From Mastigias papua (lineage: Eukaryota > Cnidaria > Scyphozoa > Rhizostomeae > Mastigiidae): DNA of 64,000 nt. The DNA is taken from NCBI GenBank assembly GCA_964019165.1, contig OZ025287.1, positions 6,318,844-6,382,843 on the forward strand, read 5' to 3'. Position 1 is the stretch's first letter. Every line of letters begins with the position of its first letter. The position numbers and the translations under genes are program-made. Positions 31,443 to 43,939 of this stretch are shown piece after piece. The notes beneath the pieces were generated by a model. It searched no databases. It saw nothing but the letters and a program-made list of their open reading frames with translations, and had not been told where the DNA came from.

Positions 31443-34400
31443 GCCTTTCGAAGCCACATATTTCTAGCCCTAGTGGTGTTACTAGCGATTACATGTAAGT
31501 ACCTTCTATGTACTAAGGTAGAATTTATCTATCTGCCTTTTTCTCCTCTTCACATTTGCACGGATGTCTCAATGTGTGAAAAGCTAGCAGAATTTCCCTT
31601 AAGACGATGTTTGCGATTATCATTGGCGGACGTGAACAGTTAATGATGCTAGAATTATAAGACTCCAATATACTTTCAGTCCACTGGCTAATCAGCAAAA
31701 TCAAACAGAAATTTTGTCTGATTTATCAAAATTATTTTCTCGTTAAAAATGTATATTGCTCCATTCAAGAAGTGGCCAGTTGTACGATTCAAACAGATGC
31801 TAGCTCCATTTTCGAGCCTTTCTGTTGTTGGAATTAATCTCTTTAAGCCGTCTCCATTTGATTCTGAGTCTTATTTTGTTCATGCAGCAAAATTTTAGTC
31901 TTATGAAACACTAATTCTTCAAACAATCTACCATACTCTTCATATTTACTTGGCAACAATTTCAGCAGGGATATTAAAAGTTGACTACATATGATCTTTA
32001 TTAGTCATCACATTTTGGCCAGTATGCGTTGAAAAAATATATGTATATGTCGCTTAGCTGCAACTTCGAGCATGCAGTAAATCCTATTGGAACATTACTC
32101 TTGCGTAGTAGCTAATAGATTGGTAAACTATCCTACAATTACGGAAATGGAAACACCTTACATATTTGAATAAAGTGACTGTAAGTTTGTGTTTTCTCGT
32201 AAGATGCTGATGCTCAAAAACCAAAGCCAACAAAAAAGCCGACCACACCAAAAGTTACAACGCCAAAGCCAACAAAACCACCAACTCCCCCATCAGAAGG
32301 TAATTCTTTGCAATCAACAGTTATATACCTTGAAATAGACTGCTAATTGATAAAGAAATCTTTGATAAATGTTTGCTTAGTAAGTTAGTAAGTATAATTT
32401 GCTTTGACAGTTTCTGTGGTGGTAATCTATCAATTAGATCAAAAATGCATTCGTAATAACTGATAAGAAGTGTATTTGGAGTACAATGTACTCAAACTGG
32501 CAATAATGGAGGTTCTTTATGAAAATATACGTTAGCATATCGTTTATCCACAAACTGGTATCTAAAGCAACATTACTTGTGAAAAATGATGCATTTGGGA
32601 AAATTACTCAATATTCAATCGATACCTTACTGCTTATTCTAATAGAGGGTAATATTGAGCAATTTTGGTTTCAAGACATTTTTCTTAATAACACCAGCTA
32701 AGTTTATGGTATATGAAGGAGCACCTTTCTCTATACCTCACTCAGTTATTTCTTTTACCAGAGATAAGTCTTTCTTGATTTGGTTTGAGATGAAATCGAA
32801 TGCTTTGGTCATGTGGAAGAACATTATATTGTGGCACTTTATGAATGAATGACTGATATTTTCTTGTGAATAAGCTCAAGTTCAAAAGATAATTAATGTT
32901 ATGTCATACCCGTATTCTAAAAGGATCCAAATGAGTTGTGTCATTATGTATCGTTTAACTCCATGGTTCTATCCCACAATAAAATTTAGGAAAGGACTTC
33001 TATGTCACACTGAAGCTTCTTGGACAAGAATGCAGTGCCGACTTATCCAACGTTGCTAGTGGAAAGTTCCAAGAATTGAGGGGAAAATTGTACGATGCTG
33101 TAAGTTTCAAGAGTTATATACTGAATTCCCATCTCCTTAAATAAAATAAATTCGTATCTACGTTTCACGTGTCTATACCCATTATTAACTAAATTGCTAC
33201 TTAGTGCTAGTCCTATCATTGCTATCATTTTTTCTCTTATATTGTTCTGTTTTCTTCATGGCTTTAATGATATTGTATAGTGAGTTACTCACATGCATGG
33301 ACTATTGATGTTTAGTAACATTGCAGGGTTAGATTGTTAAACTGCTTGGTGTTGAATCTATGATGATTTGCTAGCAGTAATATTAATCAACGTGTTACAA
33401 AGCGACATTCAAATATATGTTAAATTAATATCTGTTACTCTTTAACTAATCTATGTATTTATTCCTTCAGACCCTTCAAATGTATGCTAACTACGACTAT
33501 TATCAAGATCTCCTGGTGTTGAGTTTCGAGTAAGTTATTTCACCAATATTATTCTACAAGTAATACTTTTTTCATTCTATTCAGATATCGAATCTTATGC
33601 AGTAAAGTTTCATAATCTTCAAAGTATAGCATTGAATACAGTACCATTGAATGAGAGCTCTGTTAATGTGCTATGAACTATGTACCTATATAACACCATG
33701 TGTCAAAGAAATTAGGAGAGCTATGGGGGGAAAGAGAATAGAAATGATGGTGGTTGGACAAAGAAGAAGAGGAAGACCAAAGCGGAGATAGAGAGATTGT
33801 ATAAGGAATGATATGGAGGTGATGGGGCTTAGAGAGAAGGGGTGCAAGAGAAGGAAAGATGTGGAGAAAAGCAATCCGCACCGGCGATCCCACATAGTTG
33901 GGAGTAAAGCCAGTAGAAGAAGAAGAAGAGGAATCTTTCTGATCTTTAAATCATGCCTGAAGTTAAATTACTCTTCATCCTACATTGCTGTAGGTTACTA
34001 GCTTACCAAAATTCACTTTAACAAAAATTTGGAATATATGGCGAGTCCGCTTTTCCTGTAGAGCCATGGATATCACTTATGGTAAATAATTATTTGAGTC
34101 TTAATTTACTTTGAGACTTGGTAATGACAAATCGTCTTCTTGCTATTTGCATTACTTTTTGTAAATACTAAAGGAACTGTAAAACAATGAAAATATAGGT
34201 GGTTGCTTGAATCGCAGGTGCACTGAAGGCGGCATTCTTGCACATTTTGCAATCCGATTTACAAAGAAGGCCAAAGGGCATATGAACATCTTCTCACAAG
34301 CAGTGCAAGCTGGTAAAATCGGTGAACTTGAAATTCAACCCAGTTACATCGAAGTCAGTAAGTAGAAAAATTATTCAACTGATCTAGCTATTATTTGATG

Positions 34401-35400
34401 TTACAAAATATCTAGATTTTACTTGACGAAAAGACAGAGTATCGTTATTTACTCAAGTGCATTTACAAGAGTTGCTTTCTTTACCTGTCTGCTATAACTG
34501 TTGAGTAAAAACCCAAAATAGAGAAGGTCGTAGAAAGATAGAAATTAAGACTTATGCACATGTGGCCTGCGAATCTTAATTTTTAAGCCTGGGAACTATA
34601 GACCTATTTATATTGTATTGCAATTAGGTGCACAAAGCATCATAAGATCGGTCATTTCCGTGAAAAAACGGAGTAAAATATAAAGAAGTGTTGATACTGT
34701 GATTGGCCAAAAATCTGCAAACTCAATATGGAAGATCAATGAATACAAATATGTGAAATTGAAGGAAAAATCTATATGAAAGACAAGTTAAATAAAAGGT
34801 CTTCTGCTTCAATTAACTCAGATGATCAGATGAAATCCCAGAATTACCAAGCAAATCTAATATGAAAGAAGAGTCAATCAACGAAAGTCAACTACACTAT
34901 CTATGCTACAATACCATTGGTATTGAGAATATCAGCATACCTTTCAATAGTAACATTTAAAATCAGATGAGTGTGGGAATTGTAGCAGAATGTTAAATGC
35001 ATGTAAAAGCTAAGTTATATGTAGTAGATTGTTTGCTGCAAGTTATTACATTTGAATTTCCTTTTTAGCTGATTTGGATCAAAATCTCCTGGTCGGAGGT
35101 GGTCCTGCTGGGGCAGGTTGTATGGGTGGATGTCCTCAAACATGTGCACCTGCTTGTGATGCTTCATGCTGTGGAGGAGATCAAGGGTCAGAGCAAACCA
35201 TTTATGTTCCTATTCCAATGGCACCAGCACCTCCTCCCCCAGCTGCTCCAGGCTGTGCAGTAGGATGTCCCTCAACCTGTGCCCCTGCCTGCACTCCAAC
35301 TTGCTGCTTCGTTCAGAAAAGATGGCTGGCAAAGAAAGCCAAGGCTCAAGCCAAAAGCAGGATTCATCAAAACAACAAATTTATGCGACCAAATTTTTAA
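31443..35400 (+). CDS. Secreted SEA-domain protein with two minicollagen-type cysteine-rich domains
   Basis: Exons: 31443-31494, 32204-32299, 32990-33099, 33471-33529, 34218-34357, 35069-35400; 262 residues, all GT/AG and in phase. An in-frame TAG directly precedes 31443, so the ATG must be in an earlier short exon. Order: hydrophobic signal peptide (HIFLALVVLLAITYADA, cleavage likely after residue 21); Lys/Pro/Thr-rich linker (22-49); SEA domain (about 51-152, with FYVTLKLLGQ, LRGKLYDATLQMYANY and ILAHFAIRFTKKAKGHM); cysteine-rich domain 1 (170-187, CMGGCPQTCAPACDASCC); spacer ending APAPPPPAAPG (188-214); cysteine-rich domain 2 (215-232, CAVGCPSTCAPACTPTCC); basic C-terminus. Both Cys domains have the exact minicollagen spacing, which in nematocyst walls crosslinks through disulfides. 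No Gly-X-Y repeat is present. At the SEA self-cleavage position the sequence is GGILAH rather than G-SVVV, so autoproteolysis is unlikely. Capsule localisation is inference. Confidence 0.88.
33706..33935 (+). pseudogene. 3' end of an RTE-like LINE inside the SEA-gene intron
   Basis: The plus strand reads RRRGRPKRR then RDCIRNDMEVMGLREKG and RSHIVGSKASRRRRR, the familiar C-terminal tail of RTE-type retrotransposon proteins (RGRPK..W.DCI..D). One internal stop replaces the expected Trp. It ends in an AGA-rich tract. Only the last 75 or so codons remain. Confidence 0.7.
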
Positions 35401-37790
35401 AGTGACGTTATTGTAAGAAAGTTGGGCAACAAAAAGAAGCTGCAATTATGTAATCATACGCGAACACAAACCTGAGCACAGCGCTAAATTTATTTTTATA
35501 TCATTAAGTAGAACGAATCGATTCTTTTGATCAAAGAAGTGGCACACGGTAAAAATCGTGTTGTCAACAACAGAGGGAACCATGCGCTTCTAATTGCAAC
35601 TTCTTTTGCTTGATGTCTCATTTAATATGCATTGTGCTTGACTTCACACAAGGAATTTCACTTGGTATACATCTGAATGTGCAAATTATTAGATTTGGGA
35701 ATATATAGTTGTAAATCTTCTTAGACTGTATGCAGTGTTGTACTTTATACGTTGGAAACTTATATATGTCTCTTTTTGCTCAAGATACTTTGTAGGGTGA
35801 AGAAACTTGCATTGACCTGTTTATTTTACAGAAGGGTTCCAAATAATATTTTCTAGATGTTTCTTTGCTCTTACTTCTAGGTAAATATCGTTTGCAAATA
35901 GTTACACCAAAAGGTTCTTAATATCTCATATTCAGTTTTCATCTTACTCCCTTCTGTCTCTTTAATAAGTAGCTACGATTTTTATGTAGAAATAATATGC
36001 TGGTATTTCATATACCTGCTTGATACTTTATACTTAGCACAGCTCATTAGACATCTGAAACAGAGACATCTTCTGCATTATGTCCTCTTTGTTATATCTT
36101 ATTAGAAGTTTAATTCTTTTACTTTCTTACTATAATCCTCATTTGCCCTTTTTAATCTTTGAAGTATAGATGTGTTCACCACTGACTTGTTTGTGAGGTT
36201 TACTTAAGTTTGTATGGTTATAATTGTGTTGAACATCTATACGTGTTCAGTGGTTAACCGTCATAACAGAGGCCTGGTAGCCGAGATGCAGACCCAGTCC
36301 AATATCTAATTGACGCTCTGGGGCCAGAAATTGGCAGTTAAGATATGGTCTGGGCGTGTCCTGGTTAGAGCTGGATGGAAAGGTAGGATTCTCTCAAGTC
36401 CTGGTTTGTCCAGCATAATCCGCCAAATCTTAGTTGTTTTGAGTTTATTCAAAGTCGTACTAGATAAAGCATAGTAAGAAAGTAAGGAAAGTACTTTGAA
36501 TCATTTTGTTCGACACTAATGACCGAAGGAATTCAATGAAATTGGAAAGTCAGGGCTACGTTTCCGAAATTGGCAGAGCATATCATAGTTTTGATCATCA
36601 GCTTTGCAGAATAATTGTATTATTGAAACCATGCAAGAACAAGTATGCTATAAACTCGCATTGAACTGAGAGACATTAAAAGTGCTCAAAGGAAGTTTTA
36701 CTTCTGGTTAATGTCTTATCCAAGCAAAAGAACATCCCCTACTTAGCACTTTAGAGAAATGCCATAATATTGTTGAATTCGTATTCTGAAAATATCATGC
36801 TTAAAGTACTCACTTTCAAAGCAAACAGACAAAATGTAAAACGAAAATCATGCGTAGCTGGTTGCGATCCGATATGCATCACTGACCATGGTTACACTTT
36901 GGGGCGAAACAGTCGAAGCTGATGTATTGATTCTATTCAAAATTTGATGCTAAATCGATTTAGGAAATATCTCGGCAAATCTTGAACACGTAAATTCATC
37001 TAACTTGGGAAGTACGAAACTCTTTTTATTAAAAAGTTACATGTTTGTACATGAAGTATTCAAATGAGACAAAAATTTAATATTTGAAGCGTACACACCT
37101 GCATAATACGGATGCATACAAAAGCATCAGTATCTGTATGAAAATAGGCTTAAATTTTCCATTTATAAAAAAATTCAAATGTAATGAAGAGGCAAAAAGA
37201 CAAAATAATCATGCACTAAGTCAACGCAGAATAACATTTCTAATTTAAAGTTCCAAAGTGTCGTTGAGAGGCTAGGTGCGACTTTTTGTTGGTAATGACA
37301 GAAAGGAAAGGGTGGGTGCTGTTGATTCATGTTAATGCAACAAAATTTATCCCTTAAGCAAAAATAAAAATACTTCATTAACCTGAAAGCCAGGGTCTGT
37401 AGACTGTTTTAGTAAGAAAGATAAATGATTATACTCCTTGGAAGTCTGTCTTTTAAACGGGATTTTATATTATGCACTTAATTATTGAACAATAAAGAAA
37501 GCCATTTTTAAAACAAAAAAGCTAATGTTACAAGCTACAATAAATAAGAATCTTAAATTCATGTCGGGCAAAAAAACCCAGATGACTCACCTGTGCCATT
37601 ATTTTGGCCATATCTTGAAATGTACTTTCCGAAACTTGGGTAACCCCGACATAAATACAAATAACATTAGTAAAACATTTCTGTAAAATAAATGAAACAC
37701 ATCACCAGATGTTTCACAAGGAGATTCCATTGGGAATGTTGAGAAAATGACATTGCAGGAAAATTTGCAGAAAAAGTTTTAAATACGAGT
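35401..37790. other. 3' flank of the SEA-minicollagen gene, no gene seen
   Basis: AT-rich sequence; no exon, no confident AATAAA close to the stop. A locally GC-richer block at about 36255-36430 (GGCCTGGTAGCCGAGATGCA...) looks like an inserted repeat of unknown type. Confidence 0.4.
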
Positions 37791-37799
37791 TAAAGATGT

Positions 37800-38950
37800 G
37801 AGTTTTCAATTTAGATCAAAAAACTGCAACGGAGCTAGTGCCACGGATGAGTAGGAGAGTGTTTCAAATTTTAAACCAAAATATTGAATTGCTTGAAGAC
37901 AGTACATAGTAGTATTTTTTTTAGGAATTTGAAGAGATCATCTCTGGTTGCCTGTCAGGTTCCAATCTGTTAACAGTTCCTTTAGGATGAAAATAGTTGT
38001 GGGTGTGAGAATTGGATAACTTATTAAATGCTTCATGACAAAATTCAAAATGTTTATGCGCAGAGTACCCTCAAGTTTGAGCATTTTGACAGACTAGAAG
38101 ACTGGTGCTGAGCGAACTGAGAATGGTTCAAATCTGATACAGCGTAGAACTTTCTTCTGAACTTTCTTCTGTAATTGAAATAGTGGATCAAGGTAGGATT
38201 CAAAAATAAGGCCCCATGCTTCTAGGAGAATAGAAAAGGAACCTAGGAAGTAGAAAAGATTCTCTGACCCTCTCTATCAGAGCAGTTGCTTTCTGGAGTG
38301 CCTTTAAACTTTTGAGAAAGAGCCATTGATTGGACAAACCATGCAGAAGTCTATCATTATTAAGTGTTCTTTTCTGTCTGAAAGGTAACGCACGAGGATT
38401 GGTCATTACTTACGATTTAAGCATAATGTTCTGCTCCTCCACGGAAGCTACAACAGGCTCCCATCCATTCCAGTCAAACTTTTCAGGTAGACTTGACGTA
38501 AGCAATTTTTTCCTCAAGTTTTTCAAACCAGTCATTTAAAGGTAGTAGCTTCTTGGAGCGATAAATGACCCTTGCCTAAAGCGTTTTTATTTTGTCCCGG
38601 TAGCTCAATCCATAAATGTTCCAAGTCACAAGCCTTGTTTTCAATATCTTTTCGGCGCTTGAATTTTATCGAGTCTTTGATGTAGAACCCAACTCCCCCT
38701 CCCTTCATGTTATTGCGATTTTCAGTTACAAGGTCATGCCCTGCTGGAATTTGCACAAAGTCATTAAGAGCTTTGTTTCTAGTTAGCCAGGTCTCTGGTA
38801 ATGCGACGACGTCGAAAGAGTAGTTTGAGAGGATCATTTGAAATCTATCAAACGTGGATGCAAGAGATGGGGTATTGCTATGCATAAACTTCAGTAGTTT
38901 TTCTTTCTTTTGAAGGGTTGTGACATGATCGTCAGTGAACGATTATTCCT
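37800..38950 (-). pseudogene. Internally deleted LINE remnant, endonuclease plus RT C-terminus
   Basis: Reading the minus strand from 38885 to 38532 gives an AP-endonuclease piece: FDVVALPETWLT, then NMKGGGVGFYIKDSIKF, as in cnidarian L2/CR1-like elements. Below it, after stops, come fragments resembling an RT thumb/C-terminal region (about 38406-37800, including NYFHPKGTVNRLEPD). The RT fingers and palm with the YxDD site are missing. This suggests an internal deletion of an old copy. Confidence 0.55.
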
Positions 38951-39599
38951 GAGAATCAAGGCTAAAATTCGTGTCATTTAGGTTTGGGTGACTTGGGGGC
39001 AACACTATGTGTAGGCAGTCATTCCAAGTGTGTAGCATTGGCACAGATGCAGTTGATGATTTTAATAGAAAACCTATGCATTTTGCATGCGAAGCAGAGC
39101 GATAAAATTCACAGACACAATGTTTTTGATTCGAGTGAATTGTTTTGTTGCACTCAGGGCATTTAAGAGAGGGTTCCTTTGGGCCAGGATTGATTTCAAT
39201 GTTCTTGCTGTAGAGCTATTATCACATGAAACGATGCCATGGAACTTGCATAATAAGATGTTCTTCTTTCAATTCTTTTCAATGAAATCCTTCATAGAAA
39301 ATTGTGCTTTCTTTGCTAACTGACATAACTCATAATAGCCTCAAAAACTGCAACTCTCTCTAGTATAACGACATTGGCAGGATGATGGCCTAGCAAAGCT
39401 CAGGCAGAGAGTAAACATGAATAACACTGAGAGGAATAGCATTGGGACAACCTTTTTGGTACCCATAATTCCAACTCACTTCACAAGTAATTCTCTTGGC
39501 AACAGGCTGCCAGAATGCTATTGTCAGAATGACTCTCCATTGAAACTCTTCTACTGTTTTCGAACAGTTGCAAAAAACACGTCCGCACGTAGCAGAGGC

Positions 39600-39800
39600 A
39601 TGCACAATAAAACACCGGATGCAATCCTCAACACGGCCAAACGTCTGAGCCCTGCAATAAAATTCAAATTAGAATATCCAGAAGACCGTTTATCATTTCT
39701 AGACACTATGATCATCTTACATCACCTTACATCACATCCTGTTTCTTATAAGAACAAAAACGTGCATTTGCCCATTTGCTGCTCCTCTATGGAGATTGTA
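39600..39800 (+). pseudogene. Possible Penelope-like RT fragment
   Basis: The plus strand encodes LSPAIKFKLEYPEDRLSFLD followed by TMIILHHLT and YKNKNVHLPICC. This matches the hp-IKFT-E-s---i-FLD---- block seen in Penelope-like and related RTs. It is short, and the surrounding frame overlaps a minus-strand LINE piece, so this call is tentative. Confidence 0.35.
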
Positions 39801-39819
39801 GACGGTGCCCTGAGGCTGA

Positions 39820-40125
39820 GGAATAGAATCTCACAAGCACTCAGGAGTAAACCTATTTATGATCTTATTGAATTGAACAAGTCGTCTACTCCAGCAACGT
39901 CGGAGGTCGAGCAAGCCCCAACTAAGCTTCTCATAAATTTTCCGAAAAGTTCCACCTTTCCAGGCCCCAGTTATTGCCAAAGCGGCAGAGTGCTGAACCG
40001 TTACAACCTTTTCCATTAACTTGGTCAACGTGACAGTTGAACTAAATTCACGAGTTTGTTGTAGAGTATAGTATATTATGTCACCATAATCTAAAATAGG
40101 ATAGGTCATAGCGTTTCGCACTTTT
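39820..40125 (-). pseudogene. LINE RT C-terminal fragment
   Basis: Minus-strand residues YPILDYGDIIYYTLQQT, then KVVTVQHSAALAITGAWKGG and RRCWSRRLVQFNKIINRFTP, are the standard post-palm segment of LINE polyproteins. Both ends are truncated. Confidence 0.65.
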
Positions 40126-40479
40126 GTTTAATAAATGACGCGGGAAATAGTTAGAAAGGAATTGTAGCTAATATTCCCTTTGATTTCAATTGTCATTTTA
40201 TCTTTATTTATTGCAGCAATGTGAACAACACATTCAGAAATGAACTGATTTACCAATGTGCCCTGCGTAAGCGAAAATATAACTGGCGTAATTTAAAGTT
40301 AAAAGTTACTTAAAATACCAATATAGTAGAAAAGCAAGAAACGAAAAACGAAAATATGTAAAAGAAAGTAGCTAGCAAGTAGCTAGCAAATTAAACTTTT
40401 GTGCCAAACATTGATTTAGCTTATCAACCTCTTTGATATTTCATAACGTTTCTAATTTCATTTGACAATATAAATGATC

Positions 40480-41340
40480 AAATGATTACTTTTTAATTTA
40501 ATATAATTTGAATGTAGCTAGCGAAGAAGCAGTTCTTATCTCATGGCTTAACTGATTCCAAACAGCAACTCCTCGACAAGAAAAGCTGAGGTCAGGGCTG
40601 GTGTTGTGTAAGAATCTATTACAAGATTCAGACCTGCTGTGAAACAATGATTGCATGTAGGGAGGTGCAAGTCCCTTCAAAGCATTATAAACTGTACAAG
40701 CCATCTCGAAGTCAATTCACTTCTTTGAATGTTAACCACCACTGTTGTGATATTAATGGAAACGGTGTTCTATTATTGGGACTGTTTGTGACAACACGAG
40801 TTGCTCAATTTTGAAGCTTCTGCAATTTGTCGTATTCGTATCATAAGCACATCCTCCCAACAGAGCAGCAACAACTTAATTGTGAGTCTACTATGCTGCA
40901 GTGCATGCTTTGGCTAGTTAGCAATGGAAGATAGCTCTTAGTGAATATAAGCATTCTTATGCCTCGTGAGATCTTAACGATAGCTTCGTTAATTTACTCT
41001 GTCAAGTTTACTGTCGCATCAACTTTTCTCCCAATATATTTGAGTTTTACTGTAGATTCAGTCTGTTCACCTTTTATTTGAAACAGGGTAAAATGTTCTA
41101 AGTTATTGCAATCTAATTTCCTAAGGTTAGGTTCGGTACCAAACATCATACTTAGTTTATACAGCATAACGAGTAAATGTATTTCCGGGAAGCCACAAAC
41201 TAAGAGTTTGAAGATCTGAGCTGGTAGCAATGGCTAAATCGGAAATAGATATCGAAGAAAGGGAAATTCCTTGCTTGCATTTAGAAAAAAACGATTGAGT
41301 ACTAGCAGCAAAAGACAGTTTGGAATCTAGTATAATACCA
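40480..41340 (-). pseudogene. LINE RT C-terminal fragment
   Basis: Minus strand: LYKLSMMFGTEPNLRKLD and KLKYIGRKVDATVNLTE (41230-40994), then, after frame breaks, AVWNQLSHEIRTASSLATFK (ending near 40498), which is the typical AxWNxLP...SLxxFK tail. The catalytic palm is absent. Confidence 0.6.
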
Positions 41341-41514
41341 AGGTGCCACTACACTTGTGCTCTCATTACTGGACATCACTGTAAAGGCCTTCGTAAACTG
41401 GTGGCTGAATAGGGCACTATGGGGATCATCAGACAGTTCCGAGTCTTCTTTTAGTAGGATTTCTCGTAGATACCATAAAAAGAGGGGTACACTTAAAACT
41501 CTGCAAAGTGAAGC

Positions 41515-42115
41515 TCAGTAATATGCGGTATGCTGACGTTATCTGGGGTAATCTATCAAATTCAAAAAACAGAATCCCTGCAACGTCTCCAGGACAGAGC
41601 CATTTCAATGATCCACGGGGCAAGAATAAAGGGCAACTGGACACCCAACCTCCTAGCATTTAAACGACTTACAACATTTGATCGTGCTGTTATGGTTTAT
41701 AAAATCCTGAACCAGCTCTGCCCAGAAAATCTATGGAGCAAATTCCACCTAAGATCCGACTATTCCAGATACAATACAAGATTCTGCAGAAATATCTAAA
41801 TTCCTAAGTATAATGTAGAGTGCGCCAAAAAGGATTTTCATACTCAGCTTTAAAAACTTGGAATGAAATACCCTTAAATATAAGGGCAATTCCCACGCTA
41901 AACCACTTCAAAAACAATTGAAAGTATACTTGATGAGCTGAAAAAAACCCAACACGACACCCTGGAAGACCAGCGTTAGTTTTATAGTAATTTTTCCTTT
42001 TTTACTTGTATCTAGGATAATTTATTGCATTATTTAGCATATTTATAGCTGAAGGGTATTTCGTGTATAAATATTTGTAAATGAAATAAAATGGAAACAA
42101 AAATGAAATGAAAAT
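41515..42115 (+). pseudogene. LINE 3' fragment
   Basis: Plus strand: ESLQRLQDRAISMIHGARI, LAFKRLTTFDRAVMVYKILN and LRSDYSRYNTRF (41530-41799), then in another frame QKGFSYSALKTWNEIPLNIR with a short tail to about 41940. The 3' UTR ends in AATGAAATAAAATGG-type sequence, shared in style with the other LINE copies of the window. Confidence 0.7.
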
Positions 42116-43939
42116 GAGCCACAAAGGGGTACAATTAATATCGAAACTGTGTGGTAAGGTGACCATAGTTGGTTTTGTGCTCAGAAGACAGTCAGGAAGC
42201 TTGACTGCAAAGAAAGGCGCGTAATTTCTTCAGTTTGTCATCCTCCTTCCAGCCATTGACTGTGGAACAATATTCGAAGTTACGAAGCCACGCAGTAAAC
42301 CATCACCAGTATCGAACTTCTCGGGAATGAGAAATATTCTGGTAGACATCTCAGGGCCTCGGCTCCAACCCTGTCACAAAAATGTATTGTGATTGTGGTT
42401 GGAAGAAAGAGACACTATAGAGTAAACACTTGTATGTCTTACTTGCAGTTTCCAATTTCTATAACCTGAACTGGCGATTATTGTCTATTCTTTGGCGAAA
42501 GGAACTTCTAGTTTGCACAGTACGATTTTTATATTCACATTCATATATTAACTGTTTAATTCACTAATCAAGATCAAATTAAACTATATCAAGCCTTAAA
42601 AGAGAAAAATATCTAAAAATGACAAAAAAGAAAAGAAACAAAGCTGGTCAATTGCAGCTACTTTCTTAAGTGAAGCTACTATTGTTGTAATTTATGAATA
42701 CTGACTTAAACACGGAGGCTCCACATCAAAATATCACCAGTGCTCTTCCGATATAAAGAAAGGCTAAAGATTATAGCACAATTAATATAAATTCTTTGCA
42801 GGTGGCTTCTAAAAATTAAAGCATGTTAATGCTATTGCTACAATAATTAAAGAAAACTGTATAGAATTTATATTTATAGTGCAATAGTACTTAGCCTTTA
42901 TTTAAAATGGGAAGAGAAGATGGAAGGCAACAGATTATAACACAATAAAAGTAAATCCCTCGTTACTTCTATGTAAAAGATCTATAAATTACAACGACAT
43001 AATTTACGCCACGGCTCTCTGATAAGCAGGTAAATGGACTATTTGTTCCAACTAATTACAATCGATCGAAGAACGAATTAATAACTCTACTTTCTGTCTA
43101 CGATTAAACTCTAATAAACAAATCTAACTCTGAAACGCATGAGAAACGTAAATACCTTCATATACATTAATTTTTCTATACGTGATGAGGCCAATAAGAC
43201 TATGGAAAAATTATAGAAGAATCCTTCAGGAATGGGTCACTTTTGCATTAATAACGTATTGTGTATAAATTTGTTCATAAGTTCTCTAGCTACATCTAAA
43301 TAAGTCGGAAAATTTGAAGGACTCATCTAGGGCGTAGTACAAACTGGAAAGTACTAGAGGAGAAAGAGAGAACTGGTGACAACGGTGAAAGCGAACAAAA
43401 CTCTGCCATGACCACTCTTTATGAAAAACTAGAAGAGGATCTTGCTGGTAATGTCTAATGGATCAATTTAAAAGCGGTGAAAAGAGCTGTGGCAAACAAC
43501 GCGAATAGACTTAAACGTTTGAAAAACGGAAAATGATTACTCGTGTTAAAATGCTTTCACACGCTGCATTTGACAGTTTGACAATCCAGTTTTCTGAAAT
43601 CGAAATCCTTAAAAATGTGAATTAAAACAACATTTAAAAAACCAAGATTTATAACAATTTACTTAATGAAGCATATCTTCACATTTGCAATAATATTGTT
43701 TACTTTTGGTATATGGAAGCAGGGTTATAATCAGATTCTTTTCTTTTCTAATTCACTGATAAAGATCGGAATAAGAGAAATGATGAAAGGAAAATCATAA
43801 ATGTTATGAATGCACTGAGGAGTGGTTGCTTTGTCATGTAGAAAGTCTGTTAAATGAACAAAAGATTTTACGGAAAAAACTTAAACGAGTAATAACATAC
43901 AACTTCTCTTGTTGAACTATGGTATAATATGTCAGCGCA
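42116..43939. other. AT-rich spacer, probable 3' flank of the Cys-rich gene
   Basis: No ORF with recognisable similarity. The downstream part should hold the 3' UTR of the minus-strand gene that ends at 43940. Confidence 0.35.

Noticed and set aside
33678..33895. Two minus-strand Ser/Pro-rich frames
   Set aside because: Shadows of the plus-strand RTE-type LINE tail.
36255..36430. Possible tRNA-derived SINE (GGTAGCCGAGATGC box A-like)
   Set aside because: The box B-like sequence is poor and no clover-leaf could be drawn; left as an unknown repeat.
39417..40019. 200-codon plus-strand frame taken as one gene
   Set aside because: Its second half is the complement of a minus-strand LINE RT piece; only 39600-39800 is worth keeping as a separate call.
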